NCBI RefSeq assembly: GCF_026659735.1
Contig: NZ_JANSKK010000014.1
Location: 1-64,000, forward strand
DNA length: 64,000 bases
Reading direction: 5' to 3'
DNA from: Staphylococcus pettenkoferi
GTDB lineage: Bacteria > Bacillota > Bacilli > Staphylococcales > Staphylococcaceae
Under the pieces are notes generated by a model that was given only the letters and a program-made list of their open reading frames with translations, ran no database searches and was not told the DNA's origin. Positions 9,389 to 21,209 of this stretch are shown piece by piece. Made by a program: the position numbers and the translations under genes. Within the stretch, counting starts at the first letter, position 1; each line of letters opens with the position of its first letter.

Positions 9389-9739
9389 TTATTCCTCTAT
9401 AATCACTTCGCTCATCGCATAATGATCAGTATGTGTAATACTTACATGTACGCGGTACGTATCATGATCTATACATGGTTTGCCTCGCGCATCGTTATAA
9501 CAATCAATCTCATTAAATGCGACAGTTTGACCAATTCCTGTACCAAGCGCTTTACTATATGCCTCTTTACAAGCGAAGCGTCCAGCTAGAAATTCAATCT
9601 TACGTTGTTCAAGTTGAAACTGTTTGAGTTTCAGTTGCTCATTAGGCGTAAGTATGCGCTCAATCAGTTTAGGTTGACGATGATATAGCTTTGTGATGCG
9701 TGGGATTTCAACCAAATCAATCCCGATTCCCACTATCAT
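9389..9739 (-). CDS. acpS: Holo-[acyl-carrier-protein] synthase
   Basis: A 116-residue phosphopantetheinyl transferase that converts apo-ACP to holo-ACP for fatty acid synthesis. Both signature motifs are present: GIGIDLVEI at the N-terminus and [16 protein letters not shown] in the middle. The ATG at 9739 follows a GAGGTGG ribosome binding site; the extra nine codons upstream in frame are unlikely to be translated. Probably co-transcribed with alr. Confidence 0.96.
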   Translation of the reverse strand: MIVGIGIDLVEIPRITKLYHRQPKLIERILTPNEQLKLKQFQLEQRKIEFLAGRFACKEAYSKALGTGIGQTVAFNEIDCYNDARGKPCIDHDTYRVHVSITHTDHYAMSEVIIEE

Positions 9740-9886
9740 GACTCCACCTCTTTTAGTTTGGAACAAATTTTGAAAGTTTATGTTCTATTATATAACTGCT
9801 TCTCATTTTTTAAAAAGGAAAAGCTGAAGAACGCTCGAATAAAATGAAGATAACTTTAATTTTTAATGTTATTAATCTCACTAATG

Positions 9887-9923
9887 AGCAGGACGAAAAT
9901 TGATTAAATTTCGTTGTCCTGCT
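9887..9923. repeat. Dispersed palindromic element, AGCAGGACGAAA type
   Basis: AGCAGGACGAAA...TTTCGTTGTCCTGCT forms a near-perfect hairpin around ATTGATTAA. Variants with the same layout occur at 28374-28416, 51878-51913 and 52036-52070. Similar small palindromes ending in ATTTCGTC...CC are scattered in staphylococcal intergenic DNA. Confidence 0.6.
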
Positions 9924-9947
9924 ATGTAATGAGTATGACTGAATTCG

Positions 9948-9987
9948 AAAAAGCGAAGCGCCATATCCAATAAGCTACTTCGCTTTT
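9948..9987 (-). terminator. Rho-independent terminator after the PH-domain operon
   Basis: Arms AAAAGCGAAG (9949-9958) and CTTCGCTTTT (9978-9987) are exact complements. Read on the minus strand the stem ends CTTCGCTTTTT, giving a terminal T-run. It lies ~35 bp beyond the stop at 10022. Confidence 0.75.
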
Positions 9988-10021
9988 ATTTCGTTACTAT
10001 TGAAACAGTTATGGTTATCAT

Positions 10022-10591
10022 TTAAATATCATTTTCGTTGTGACTTTCTAAAGTCTCTGCTTCACTTTCTTCCCCTTGTCCTTCGTCTTCCGTACTTTCT
10101 TTGTGTTCCACCTTATCCTCTTTACTATATTGCTGTAATTGTTGCTTTAACTCTAAAGCGACATCTTGAGGAATTAAATTAATTTCAGCATTCCCTCCAG
10201 CTGTAGAAAGAATGACATCAGCAAGTCCAAAATTACGCATAATAATCCCTTCATACGTATCTACATTCTGTACTCTGAAATGTGGGATTTGATCGGTTTG
10301 AATAAACCACAGCCCTCTACGAATCGTCGTATGATGATCTTCAACACGATAACGAAAGACTTTGTATTTATATATTGGAGAGATCACAACGTATATAATA
10401 ATATGAAGCACTATGATTACAATTCCAATTCCGCTTAGCCACCAATATACAGTTGGATTGTTAATGTGTAGTAGAAATTTTCCGAATAACGATATCCCAA
10501 CTAGCACGATCAGTATAACTACACTCCATATTCCTCCTGCGATGCGCATCACAGTCTTACCTCTAGGATGCATGAAGTTATAGTGTGACAT
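10022..10591 (-). CDS. PH-domain (bPH2/DUF304) membrane protein
   Basis: A 189-residue protein with two hydrophobic segments near the N-terminus (about residues 16-38 and 45-65), then a bacterial PH domain (FRYRVEDHHTTIRRGLWFIQ) and a long Glu-rich C-terminal tail. Function unknown; such proteins sit in membranes beside YdbS/YdbT homologues. The ATG at 10591 is chosen because AGGAGG is 8 nt upstream; a GTG at 10600 is nearer than optimal. It overlaps the previous gene by 14 bp and is the last gene of a three-gene operon. Confidence 0.85.
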   Translation of the reverse strand: MSHYNFMHPRGKTVMRIAGGIWSVVILIVLVGISLFGKFLLHINNPTVYWWLSGIGIVIIVLHIIIYVVISPIYKYKVFRYRVEDHHTTIRRGLWFIQTDQIPHFRVQNVDTYEGIIMRNFGLADVILSTAGGNAEINLIPQDVALELKQQLQQYSKEDKVEHKESTEDEGQGEESEAETLESHNENDI

Positions 10592-12080
10592 CTCTTCCAC
10601 CTCCTAAATACCAATCTTTCACTTCCTGAGATGTCTGTCGCTCAGCAAATCTCAACCCTATATGTTGATTCGTTGCTGCTTGAGCAATCGTCACTTTGAA
10701 CGTTTGTAAGTGACTCCGTTGCATGAAAGGATTGCTTTTAATCGTCATACCAATCAACTTATCTTGCTTAATATAATACTGTTTCATGCTGAATAAACGT
10801 GCTTTGCGTATTGAAATTTCATCATCTATGATTCGAGAACCTGAATTTTTAATCGCTAGTACACTACGGATAATGAGTAAGGCGATCATCACGCCTGCTG
10901 CAATATACAGATAAGGTTGCCAGAAGTAGTGTACAATCGCCGCAATCGCTAACAGGATGAGAGATTCACGCCAGAAATATCTGTGAAAGCCTCTCCATGG
11001 CATCCCAGGTTGTACCTGACCGAAACGCATAGATGGCACAAGTTGATTGAGCAGTTGATACCCTTTGTCTCTTTTAATAAAAGGCAAGCAAGTCACATGA
11101 CCATGAGGTGTAGCTTCACCATCGCCATCCTCCATGTCACTTGTGATAATCAAACTTAAAGAAGTGTAACCAAATAACTTTCGCAAATACGATTGCTTTT
11201 CCTCAACAGCTTGAACACGATTCGTCGGTACGGTCACACTTTTAACACTAATAAGGCCATAACGAATCTTAAGTTGATGACCTGTTTGGCTCAAGGTGAA
11301 ACCATAATTTCTGACAAACTCAATACCAGTGCCGATGATATAACAAAGCACTAAAAATACAAGGACTAAGATAATGCCAAAGGTCACTGCACTTTGAATG
11401 AGATGTGAGAACTCTCCAAACAATTTGTCCCACGGTATGTATTGGTTAACCGAGAGAACGATAGGACCGACAGTAAAGATCGTCGCACCAATCGCACCAC
11501 TCGTCATAGCCATAAACAGGACTTCTTTAAATGTTAAGTGATAGAGATGATGTACTGGCATATCCGCTTGAGTGGCTTGTTCAGTAGCTGCTTCCTCTTG
11601 ACCGATTTCTTCTTCAGTCAGATCACCATCCAGTTGATGTTGCGCACGTTGGATAGCTTGCTCGATAGCTTCACTTTGTGCACGTGATACACTTTCGAGA
11701 TCTACGCCATCACTTGGTGTCTTGATCTGTAGTTTCACACCGCCTACGAGACGCTGTGCTAGTTCCTGTTGTGTATCAATCGATTGAATACGACGAATAT
11801 CAATTTCCTTACGTTTAATATTCAGCACACCACTTCGAACGATAAAGTATCGCTCCTCTAGCCAATAACGTGTGTTATAGACCCTAAGGATATTCGCTAT
11901 AAAAGAGATTATGAATATTAACGCAAATATTGCTGGTGACAAATAGGAATAAGGATCATGAAAATCAAAGTTACGAATACCAAACAGAAAGAACAAGATG
12001 ATAATAATAAAGTTCTGCTTAATGGCATTGATAATCCCTGTCATATAGGAGATGGGGTGTAGTTTCTGTGGTTCAGACAT
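10578..12080 (-). CDS. YdbT-like multi-PH-domain membrane protein
   Basis: A 500-residue membrane protein with several hydrophobic segments (about 20-36, 45-62, 190-210, 230-255, 375-405) separated by three bPH2-type domains; each has a short YxLxxxxLxxRxG-like signature (WLEERYFIVRSGVLNIKRKE, KIRYGLISVKSVTVPTNRVQ). It resembles Bacillus subtilis YdbT. Disruption of the ydbST pair in Bacillus affects resistance to bacteriocins, but the biochemical role is open. AAGGAG lies 9 nt before the ATG. It overlaps the neighbours on both sides, so the three genes form one operon. Confidence 0.88.
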   Translation of the reverse strand: MSEPQKLHPISYMTGIINAIKQNFIIIILFFLFGIRNFDFHDPYSYLSPAIFALIFIISFIANILRVYNTRYWLEERYFIVRSGVLNIKRKEIDIRRIQSIDTQQELAQRLVGGVKLQIKTPSDGVDLESVSRAQSEAIEQAIQRAQHQLDGDLTEEEIGQEEAATEQATQADMPVHHLYHLTFKEVLFMAMTSGAIGATIFTVGPIVLSVNQYIPWDKLFGEFSHLIQSAVTFGIILVLVFLVLCYIIGTGIEFVRNYGFTLSQTGHQLKIRYGLISVKSVTVPTNRVQAVEEKQSYLRKLFGYTSLSLIITSDMEDGDGEATPHGHVTCLPFIKRDKGYQLLNQLVPSMRFGQVQPGMPWRGFHRYFWRESLILLAIAAIVHYFWQPYLYIAAGVMIALLIIRSVLAIKNSGSRIIDDEISIRKARLFSMKQYYIKQDKLIGMTIKSNPFMQRSHLQTFKVTIAQAATNQHIGLRFAERQTSQEVKDWYLGGGRDVTL

Positions 12081-12552
12081 CGGTATTCACTCCTTTCAAC
12101 TTCGTCAACAGATGCTCCTCTATCTCTTGTACCTGTGTCTCATGTATCAGCGGCAATTCAACTCCGTGGCCTGCTGTCACGACTTCCACTTTACAAAGAC
12201 CCATTCGATGCAGTATCGGATTCTCGTGACGAATGAGATATTGAATACGTTCAATATTGACAAGCTCCTGCTTTTTAAAGAAAAAGCGATGATCTACTGC
12301 GAGATAATGGTCCGTGACTTTAAAATATGTATAGCGATAGTCAATTAAAGGTTCGGCAATGCAATCAATAATGATAATTGCTCCCAATATAGCAATGACG
12401 TATATAAGCCAATGCCACCAATGGAAGTGAAGTGTCAGAAATAGGAAAAGTCCCAAGATGAGAAGTAGGAAGACAGACTCCACAATTTGAGCGATATAGT
12501 AGTATTTCTGTACTTGCCTTGGAGATCGTTGATAGTTGCTAAAAGTATCCAT
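12073..12552 (-). CDS. YdbS-like PH-domain membrane protein
   Basis: A 159-residue protein with two membrane segments (about 25-45 and 47-67) followed by a single bPH2 domain (YRYTYFKVTDHYLAVDHRFF). It is the likely partner of the YdbT-like protein, whose start it overlaps by 8 bp. The ATG at 12552 has AAGGAG ~15 nt upstream, which is long; an in-frame ATT at 12561 has better spacing but would be a rare start. First gene of the operon. Confidence 0.85.
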   Translation of the reverse strand: MDTFSNYQRSPRQVQKYYYIAQIVESVFLLLILGLFLFLTLHFHWWHWLIYVIAILGAIIIIDCIAEPLIDYRYTYFKVTDHYLAVDHRFFFKKQELVNIERIQYLIRHENPILHRMGLCKVEVVTAGHGVELPLIHETQVQEIEEHLLTKLKGVNTDV

Positions 12553-12683
12553 CGAAATAATCTGTCACTCCTTCACGATTTAAATAACGCCTTTAGTATA
12601 GCATAATGAAAAAAGCTTTTGGAAACAGATATAAGATAATATGTTTATATTATTTAAATTTCGTTACAACGTCGCTAAAAAGT

Positions 12684-12714
12684 AAAAAAACGAACACTCA
12701 TATGTATGAGCGTC
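12684..12714 (-). terminator. Rho-independent terminator of cshA
   Basis: On the minus strand GGACGCTCATA...TATGAGTGTTCG forms a stem followed by TTTTTTT (12690-12684). It lies ~65 bp after the cshA stop. Confidence 0.8.
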
Positions 12715-12778
12715 CGCTTTCCTAACTTCTAATCTATTATACAACTATGCCCGCAATCTCTTTGTGCTAGCTTTCAAT

Positions 12779-14281
<1,503 letters not shown>

Positions 14282-14325
14282 TTATTTATCTGTATTACAA
14301 TACAAATATGTTCACTTAATTTACT

Positions 14326-14424
14326 TCAACTTCTTAATATTACCACCTGGCTTACAGAATAGCAATCCTCCCAGATTGTATAGAAGATTGAAATTATTCT
14401 CGTCAATCGCTTTTCAAATTTCAT
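14326..14424 (-). CDS. Putative 33-residue peptide upstream of cshA
   Basis: A short ORF with AGGAGG 5 nt before its ATG at 14424. It begins MKFEKRLTRIISIFYTIW, a basic amphipathic/hydrophobic start, and ends ...VILRS. It lies in the leader of cshA, in the same direction, 57 bp before the cshA TTG. I do not recognise it. It could be a regulatory upstream ORF, a small membrane peptide, or chance. The ribosome binding site is the main evidence. Confidence 0.4.
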   Translation of the reverse strand: MKFEKRLTRIISIFYTIWEDCYSVSQVVILRS

Positions 14425-14453
14425 AACTTCCTCCTACCCTCACAATCAAGACA

Positions 14454-14486
14454 AGGCACTCAAAAGCTTTGTGCCTCTGAGTGCCT
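14454..14486. terminator. Hairpin after murF, possible terminator
   Basis: AGGCACTC (14454-14461) and GAGTGCCT (14479-14486) are exact complements ~30 bp after the murF stop. The T-run that should follow on the minus strand is weak, so termination may be partial. Confidence 0.45.
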
Positions 14487-14514
14487 ACTCTAACTAATTA
14501 AATTCTATTTTACC

Positions 14515-15879
14515 TTAATCCTCTAACAACGCATTTACAACTTCTTCAAGTTTCATGCCACGAGACCCTTTTACCAGCACAATCGCACCTGGTTGAATGA
14601 TGTCACGTAGCGCGTCTATCAACTCATCTTTATCGTCGAAGTGGTGATTCGTCTTCACATATGACGTGCTCGCCTTCGCAATGGCTTGAGATTCCGCACC
14701 GAGCGTATACACCACATCTATACCCTTACGATACGTATGTTCACCAACAGAGGCATGCATCACTTCGCTCATCTCGCCAAGCTCTAACATGTCACCCAGC
14801 ACGAGAATCTTCTGCTCACCGTCCATGTCAGCCACAGTATCAATCGCTGCACGCATACTTGTTGGACTTGCATTGTAAGCATCGTTAATCACGACTGTGC
14901 CGTCCGCTTTCTTATGTTGTTCCATACGCATCGCTGTGAGTTGTACTTGACTCAAATTACGGTGAATCGTTTCATAGTCAAGGTTCATCGCATGACCCAC
15001 GGCAATCGCAATCGCAGCATTCTTCATATTATGCGTACCGAGTATAGGAAGGTCGTAGGCTTCACTTCCGTTAATTGTAAAATGAATGCCTGAATCTTCA
15101 ACATCATTGAGCTGACATACATAATCACATTCGTCACTTAAACCTATGCTTAAACTCTCGAGTTGTTGAAGTTTCTGAACATGTGGTTTCAGTAGAGGTT
15201 CGTCGCCATCATAGATGAAAAGGCCTTCTTCTTTCATACCTAAGACGATTTCCGCTTTTGCTTGAGCAATGCCTTCACGTGAGCCTAAATCTTGCATGTG
15301 TGATTCACCAATATTCGTAATCACACCAATATCAGGTTGCGCGAGTTGAGAAAGTGCCTCTATTTCATGGTAACCTGACATGCCCATTTCTAAAATAGAT
15401 ACTTCTGTATCCTCATCTAACTGAAGAATAGTGAGTGGCATGCCGATTTCATTATTATAGTTACCTTGTGTCTTTTTAACTTTAAACTCTGGAGCTAAGA
15501 CACTTTCAATCATATCTTTCGTTGTCGTCTTACCATTTGAACCAGTCACTGCGATAACTTTAGGATCGACCTCACGAAGATAAGCTTGAGCGAGTTGTTG
15601 TAGTGCTTGTAACGTGTCGTCTACCCAGATAATTGGACCTTCAACATCTTCAACAAGCGCAGTATCTCGTTGATGGAAACAAGCGCCCGCACCATCCTTC
15701 AATGCTTGGGGTACGAAACGATGGCCGTCCACATTCTCTCCTTTAAAAGGAATGAATAAAGTACCTTGTTTCACTTCACGAGAATCGATCGTAACGCCCT
15801 TGATTGAACGATCTAAATTATCGGCATCAATCTCACAATCAATCCAGTCTTGAACTTGTCTTAAACTTACTTCAATCAT
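14515..15879 (-). CDS. murF: UDP-MurNAc-tripeptide--D-alanyl-D-alanine ligase
   Basis: A 454-residue Mur ligase that adds D-Ala-D-Ala to UDP-MurNAc-tripeptide, completing the peptidoglycan precursor. The ATP loop is [11 protein letters not shown] (about residue 113), the carbamylated-lysine region and central-domain motif LEMGMSG follow, and [11 protein letters not shown] marks the C-terminal domain. It starts 11 bp after the ddl stop, so ddl, which makes D-Ala-D-Ala, and murF form an operon of consecutive steps. Confidence 0.97.
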   Translation of the reverse strand: MIEVSLRQVQDWIDCEIDADNLDRSIKGVTIDSREVKQGTLFIPFKGENVDGHRFVPQALKDGAGACFHQRDTALVEDVEGPIIWVDDTLQALQQLAQAYLREVDPKVIAVTGSNGKTTTKDMIESVLAPEFKVKKTQGNYNNEIGMPLTILQLDEDTEVSILEMGMSGYHEIEALSQLAQPDIGVITNIGESHMQDLGSREGIAQAKAEIVLGMKEEGLFIYDGDEPLLKPHVQKLQQLESLSIGLSDECDYVCQLNDVEDSGIHFTINGSEAYDLPILGTHNMKNAAIAIAVGHAMNLDYETIHRNLSQVQLTAMRMEQHKKADGTVVINDAYNASPTSMRAAIDTVADMDGEQKILVLGDMLELGEMSEVMHASVGEHTYRKGIDVVYTLGAESQAIAKASTSYVKTNHHFDDKDELIDALRDIIQPGAIVLVKGSRGMKLEEVVNALLED

Positions 15880-15890
15880 CGTCTATCGCC

Positions 15891-16964
<1,074 letters not shown>

Positions 16965-17187
16965 TTAGCCTCCATAATCAATTCTTAAACTACATCATAT
17001 CACGTTTAGCATGTATGTTGCATTTACCAACTTGTCTAAATTATACAATATATGAACAGTGATTGAGTTGTGATTTTTAAAATTCTAGTTGTTCTTATAC
17101 CCCTACTTCTAGCAAATTAATACAAAGTTCGATAAAATCAGGATATACTAATAACTTAGAAACTATCGAGCAATAAAGGGGTTCAAT

Positions 17188-18381
17188 ATGAATACGTCAC
17201 GTCAAACGAAACATAATTCGTGGATTCAAAGAGTGGACTGGATTATCATTCTATTCCTCATCGTCTTTGCGCTGATTAGTGTGACCATTATCAGCTCAGC
17301 GATGGGCGGCGGTCAGTACAGTGCAAACTTTAGTATTAGACAAATCTTATATTACATATTTGGGTTTATCATCGCCTTATTCATTATGTTTATCTCACCT
17401 AAGAAGTTAATGAAATATACCTATTTAATGTATGGTATTTTATGTGCGGCACTATTGTTATTAATACTTATGCCAGAAACACCGATTACACCTATTATCA
17501 ATGGTGCGAAGAGTTGGTATGCGCTAGGTCCTGTGAGTATTCAACCTTCTGAGTTCATGAAGATTATCTTAATTCTCGCCTTAGCGAAACTCATTACACG
17601 ACATCATAAATTTACTTTTAACAAGTCAATCGAGACAGATTTCAAACTTCTATTGAAAATCATTGGTCTATCTATCATTCCGATGTTGCTCATTCTGTTG
17701 CAAAACGACTTGGGGACAACACTCGTACTTTGCGCTATCATCGCTGGTGTCTTGATTGTCAGCGGTATTACTTGGAAGATTCTCGCACCTATCTTTATCA
17801 CGGCTATCGTCGTGGGCGGCGGCATTATTCTTTCAATTATCTTCAAACCTTCGTTGATCGAGAACATGGTCGGTATCAAGACGTATCAACTTGGCCGTAT
17901 CAACTCTTGGCTTGATCCGTATACTTACAGTAGTGGCGACGGTTATCACTTAACAGAATCTCTGAAAGCAATCGGTTCAGGTCAACTATTCGGTAAAGGA
18001 TTCAACCACGGGGAAGTTTACATCCCTGAGAACCATACAGACTTTATCTTCTCAGTCGTAGGTGAAGAATTTGGCTTCCTAGGCGCAGTCGTATTGTTAC
18101 TCTTATTCCTAGGATTTATCTTCTATCTTTCACGCTTAGCATCGAACAATACATTTTCTTACAACAAGACTTTCATCATCGGTTATGCGACGCTCATTCT
18201 CTTCCATGTCTTACAGAACATTGGAATGACGATTCAACTCTTACCGATTACGGGTATACCGCTTCCATTTATTAGTTATGGCGGTAGTTCACTTTGGAGT
18301 CTGATGGTTGGCGTCGGTGTCTTGTTGTCGATTTCTTATCATATGCCGAAAGCCTATTCTGAAGAGAAGTTGAACAACTAA
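17188..18381 (+). CDS. rodA: RodA-type SEDS peptidoglycan polymerase
   Basis: A 397-residue SEDS family membrane protein with about ten transmembrane segments. Conserved stretches QPSEFMKI, LQNDLGTTLV, FKGFNHG-like (GKGFNHGEVYIPENHTDF) and GIPLPFISYGG define the FtsW/RodA family; the ddl-rodA pairing suggests the RodA branch. It polymerises lipid II in elongation with a class B PBP. Start supported by AAAGGGG. Single-gene unit with its own terminator. Confidence 0.93.
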   Translation: MNTSRQTKHNSWIQRVDWIIILFLIVFALISVTIISSAMGGGQYSANFSIRQILYYIFGFIIALFIMFISPKKLMKYTYLMYGILCAALLLLILMPETPITPIINGAKSWYALGPVSIQPSEFMKIILILALAKLITRHHKFTFNKSIETDFKLLLKIIGLSIIPMLLILLQNDLGTTLVLCAIIAGVLIVSGITWKILAPIFITAIVVGGGIILSIIFKPSLIENMVGIKTYQLGRINSWLDPYTYSSGDGYHLTESLKAIGSGQLFGKGFNHGEVYIPENHTDFIFSVVGEEFGFLGAVVLLLLFLGFIFYLSRLASNNTFSYNKTFIIGYATLILFHVLQNIGMTIQLLPITGIPLPFISYGGSSLWSLMVGVGVLLSISYHMPKAYSEEKLNN

Positions 18382-18398
18382 ATTATCTTAAATTAGAA

Positions 18399-18433
18399 AA
18401 ACCTCTCAATGTCTCTTTCACATTGAGAGGTTT
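18399..18433 (+). terminator. Terminator of rodA
   Basis: AAACCTCTCAATG and CATTGAGAGGTTT flank TCTCTTTC, followed by TCTTA. It lies 18 bp after the rodA stop; the A/T symmetry makes it potentially bidirectional. Confidence 0.8.
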
Positions 18434-18623
18434 CTTAGCGTGAGATCAAGTTCTAGATTGACGTATGTATTATACGTTCCCATACGGTAGCTAGACCTGT
18501 GATTGAACGAAGTGATTTCTATATTGGCACACATAAAGGTGTATTCCAGCACTCAGCTTGAAACTGCCACGCGTCACACCTAGGACAATCGATGGCTAGT
18601 CCATCCATCAATACACTGCCAAA

Positions 18624-18764
18624 TTATTTTAATTTATTTGTTGCCTTTACTGTTGTAGGTAACGTTTGCATCACTTCGAGACGTGATTTCGTCTTCTTAA
18701 TGTTGACACCTAATGATGATAATAGTTTAACTACATTCTGAACTTTACTATTACGTTTCGTCAT
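18624..18764 (-). CDS. Small 46-residue basic protein, unrecognised
   Basis: A complete short ORF beginning MTKRNSKVQNVVKLLSSLGV and ending ...TVKATNKLK, with GAGGAG 7 nt before the ATG. About a quarter of its residues are Lys/Arg, with no signal peptide or Cys. The middle (VVKLLSSLGVNIKKTKSRLEVM) could form an amphipathic helix pair. It stands alone between the rodA terminator and csoZ, on the minus strand. The start signal and coding-like codon choice argue it is real. I do not know a function; nucleic-acid or membrane binding would suit the charge. Confidence 0.7.
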   Translation of the reverse strand: MTKRNSKVQNVVKLLSSLGVNIKKTKSRLEVMQTLPTTVKATNKLK

Positions 18765-19015
18765 ATCATCACTCCTCATTGTAACTCCTTACTTTCTATA
18801 CTACCCCAATTCACTCCGGATTACTACATTATTTTTGGAAAAAATATTTTTCATTTAAATAATCGACAATTTTATGTAGATAATCCAACTATTTTTCTAA
18901 AAAACGAAGTTAATAAGTGTGAGAAGTTACCTAAGGATGAACGACAAATCATGTATAAAGCTAACCTGCCTATAAACATATGGAGGGTTAACCACAAATA
19001 GCTTTGTCACCGTTA

Positions 19016-19222
19016 TCAATAAAGAATCGTATACCCTGCATCATAAATTTCTTTCTCAATGGCATTCAAATTTGCTGGTGTTTCAAAGGTAATCGTAATA
19101 TCCCCTTTGGCACCATTAATATCCACTTCACTCACGCCAATCATATCAGATAGTATATGTGTTAACTCATCGATTTGAGCTTGCGTAGAAATGGTTTCTG
19201 TATAAACATGTTTCGTTTCCAT
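19016..19222 (-). CDS. csoZ: CsoZ, HMA-like putative copper-handling protein
   Basis: A 68-residue ferredoxin-like (HMA) fold protein with a copper-chaperone length and pattern, but without the CxxC metal motif; it has no cysteine at all. It is the gene next to csoR, the arrangement described in S. aureus, where csoR-csoZ is de-repressed by Cu(I). Either it binds copper through Met/His/Tyr or it has another role. It starts 21 bp after the csoR stop and shares its promoter. The call rests mostly on context. Confidence 0.72.
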   Translation of the reverse strand: METKHVYTETISTQAQIDELTHILSDMIGVSEVDINGAKGDITITFETPANLNAIEKEIYDAGYTILY

Positions 19223-19243
19223 CTATATTAACTCCTTTCTTAC

Positions 19244-19528
19244 TTAGTCTTTCATTAACTTCTGAAATGTGACGAGCAGTTCTTCCATTGCTTCCTCTTC
19301 CTCGCCATTATTTACTTTGTTCAGAATGCAACCTTTCATGTGATGGTCTAACAATTGCGTGGCCACACTATTTAACGCTGAACGTGTCGCTCTAATTTGT
19401 GTGAGTACATCATCACAATACACATCCTCATCAATCATACGGTTAATCGCTCGCACTTGCCCTTCAATACGATTTAATCGAGATTTCAAATTTGCTTTCG
19501 TCTGTTCAGAATGATGTGCGCGATCCAT
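19244..19528 (-). CDS. csoR: Copper-sensing repressor CsoR
   Basis: A 94-residue all-helical CsoR/RcnR repressor. The Cu(I) site Cys-His-Cys is present: Cys in VYCDDVLTQI, then His and Cys in LLDHHMKGCI. That separates it from the persulfide sensor CstR, which keeps only the two cysteines. It represses copper efflux genes and its own operon. The promoter upstream carries a TATACC/GGTATA operator exactly in the -35/-10 spacer. First gene of the csoR-csoZ pair. Confidence 0.92.
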   Translation of the reverse strand: MDRAHHSEQTKANLKSRLNRIEGQVRAINRMIDEDVYCDDVLTQIRATRSALNSVATQLLDHHMKGCILNKVNNGEEEEAMEELLVTFQKLMKD

Positions 19529-19562
19529 AACAATCCCCCTATTGTTAGTTTAATACGGAGTT

Positions 19563-19591
19563 ATCGTATACCCCTCGCAGGTATAAGTCAA
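19563..19591 (-). promoter_or_regulatory. csoR promoter with embedded CsoR operator
   Basis: On the minus strand TTGACT (19591-19586), a 17-nt spacer, then TACGAT (19568-19563). The interrupted palindrome TATACC...GGTATA occupies 19567-19585, filling the spacer and touching both elements; its core is GC-rich as in known CsoR operators. Repressor bound here would exclude RNA polymerase. Confidence 0.75.
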
Positions 19592-19675
19592 GTGAACATC
19601 ATAATATATCATGTTACAATAATATAGAACTTTTAGAAGATGTATACAAACTGTTATATAAAGGAGGTTAAAGTA

Positions 19676-21160
19676 TTGTTAGAGTTTATGTACAATGTGT
19701 TCCCATCTACCAACTTGATTATTAATATTGTCTTAATCAGCGCGTTCATTTTAAACTTAGTGTTTGCCTTTACGATTATCTTTATGGAACGTCGTCAAGC
19801 TGGTGCAATCTGGGCCTGGATCTTAGTTCTCGTATTCTTACCGTTAATCGGTTTCGTCATTTATTTACTTTTCGGCCGACAGATTCAGCGTAAGCACATT
19901 TTTAAACTAGATAAAAAGGACGAAGTCGGGCTGCAGATGATTATTAATGATCAACTCGAAGAACTTCGCCGAGGTGACTTTTCTAAAAACAACCCATCCA
20001 TCGTCAAATTTAAAGATATGATACAAATGTTGCTCTACAACAATGGTGCTTTCTTTACGAACGATAATCAACTCGATATCTACACTGATGGCCATGACAA
20101 GTTTGATGCGTTACTGAAAGATATTTACGCCGCAAAACATTACATACATATTCAATATTATATCTTCAGAAATGACACGCTAGGTAAAAAGATTCTGCAA
20201 GCGTTAGAAGATAAATTAGACGAAGGACTCGAAGTAAAGATGCTGTATGATGATATGGGCTCACGTGGGTTGTCCGTTAAAGCATTTAAACGCTTCCGTC
20301 AAAAAGGCGGTGCGGTCGAAGCATTCTTTCCATCGAAATTGCCACTCATCAACTTGCGCATGAACAATCGAAACCATCGAAAGATTGTTGTGATTGACGG
20401 TATAATCGGCTATGTTGGTGGTTTCAATGTCGGGGACGAATATCTTGGTAAGAAGAAACGTTTCGGCTATTGGCGCGATACCCATCTTCGTGTTACGGGT
20501 GATGCCGTAAATGCTCTGCAACTGCGCTTTATGTTGGACTGGAATGCCCAATCTTTCCGTGACACACTTAAGTACGATGAGCGTTACTTCCCTGATGTCG
20601 AGTCTGGTGGAAATATCGGTATGCAGATTGCGTCGAGCGGTCCTGATGAATTCTGGGAACAAATTAAATATGGTTACTTAAAGATGATTTCAGCAGCGAA
20701 ATATTCTATTTATATTCAAACACCCTATTTCATACCTGACCAAGCCTTTCTAGATGCGATTAAGATAGCAGCTTTAGGTGGCGTAAATGTTAATATTATG
20801 ATACCTAACAAACCGGATCACCCCTTTGTTTATTGGGCGACTTATAATAACGTGGCATCGCTGATTGAAGCTGGTGTAAACATTTATCATTATGACAATG
20901 GCTTCCTCCACGCTAAGACGATGGTTATTGATGATGAGGTCGCAAGTGTAGGTACGACCAACATCGATCATCGCAGCTTTACATTAAACTTTGAGATCAA
21001 CGCCTTTATTTACAATCGTGATATAGCCATACGTTTACGTCATATTTTTGAAAATGACATGAAAGTTTCCTACCCTTTAACGAAAGATTTGTATCAACAG
21101 CGTAGTTTATGGATTAAATTTAAAGAAGGTATCGCTCAGTTGCTCTCACCTATTTTATAA
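19676..21160 (+). CDS. cls: Cardiolipin synthase (Cls2 type)
   Basis: A 494-residue cardiolipin synthase with two N-terminal transmembrane segments (about residues 10-35 and 42-62) and two phospholipase D HKD motifs, HRKIVVIDG and HAKTMVIDD. It condenses two phosphatidylglycerol molecules. The start is a TTG at 19676, 7 nt after AAAGGAGG; this gives the same length as S. aureus Cls2, whereas the upstream ATG at 19640 has no ribosome binding site. Followed 49 bp later by the HD gene. Confidence 0.94.
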   Translation: MLEFMYNVFPSTNLIINIVLISAFILNLVFAFTIIFMERRQAGAIWAWILVLVFLPLIGFVIYLLFGRQIQRKHIFKLDKKDEVGLQMIINDQLEELRRGDFSKNNPSIVKFKDMIQMLLYNNGAFFTNDNQLDIYTDGHDKFDALLKDIYAAKHYIHIQYYIFRNDTLGKKILQALEDKLDEGLEVKMLYDDMGSRGLSVKAFKRFRQKGGAVEAFFPSKLPLINLRMNNRNHRKIVVIDGIIGYVGGFNVGDEYLGKKKRFGYWRDTHLRVTGDAVNALQLRFMLDWNAQSFRDTLKYDERYFPDVESGGNIGMQIASSGPDEFWEQIKYGYLKMISAAKYSIYIQTPYFIPDQAFLDAIKIAALGGVNVNIMIPNKPDHPFVYWATYNNVASLIEAGVNIYHYDNGFLHAKTMVIDDEVASVGTTNIDHRSFTLNFEINAFIYNRDIAIRLRHIFENDMKVSYPLTKDLYQQRSLWIKFKEGIAQLLSPIL

Positions 21161-21209
21161 TGACAACGATTAAACATGAACGAACTTTAAAGGAGTTGAA
21201 ACCTATATT

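Noticed and set aside
12553-12778. Remnant of kdp genes, which I recall near cshA in S. aureus
   Set aside because: Only ~225 bp with a terminator and promoter-like AT tracts; nothing resembling KdpA-E.
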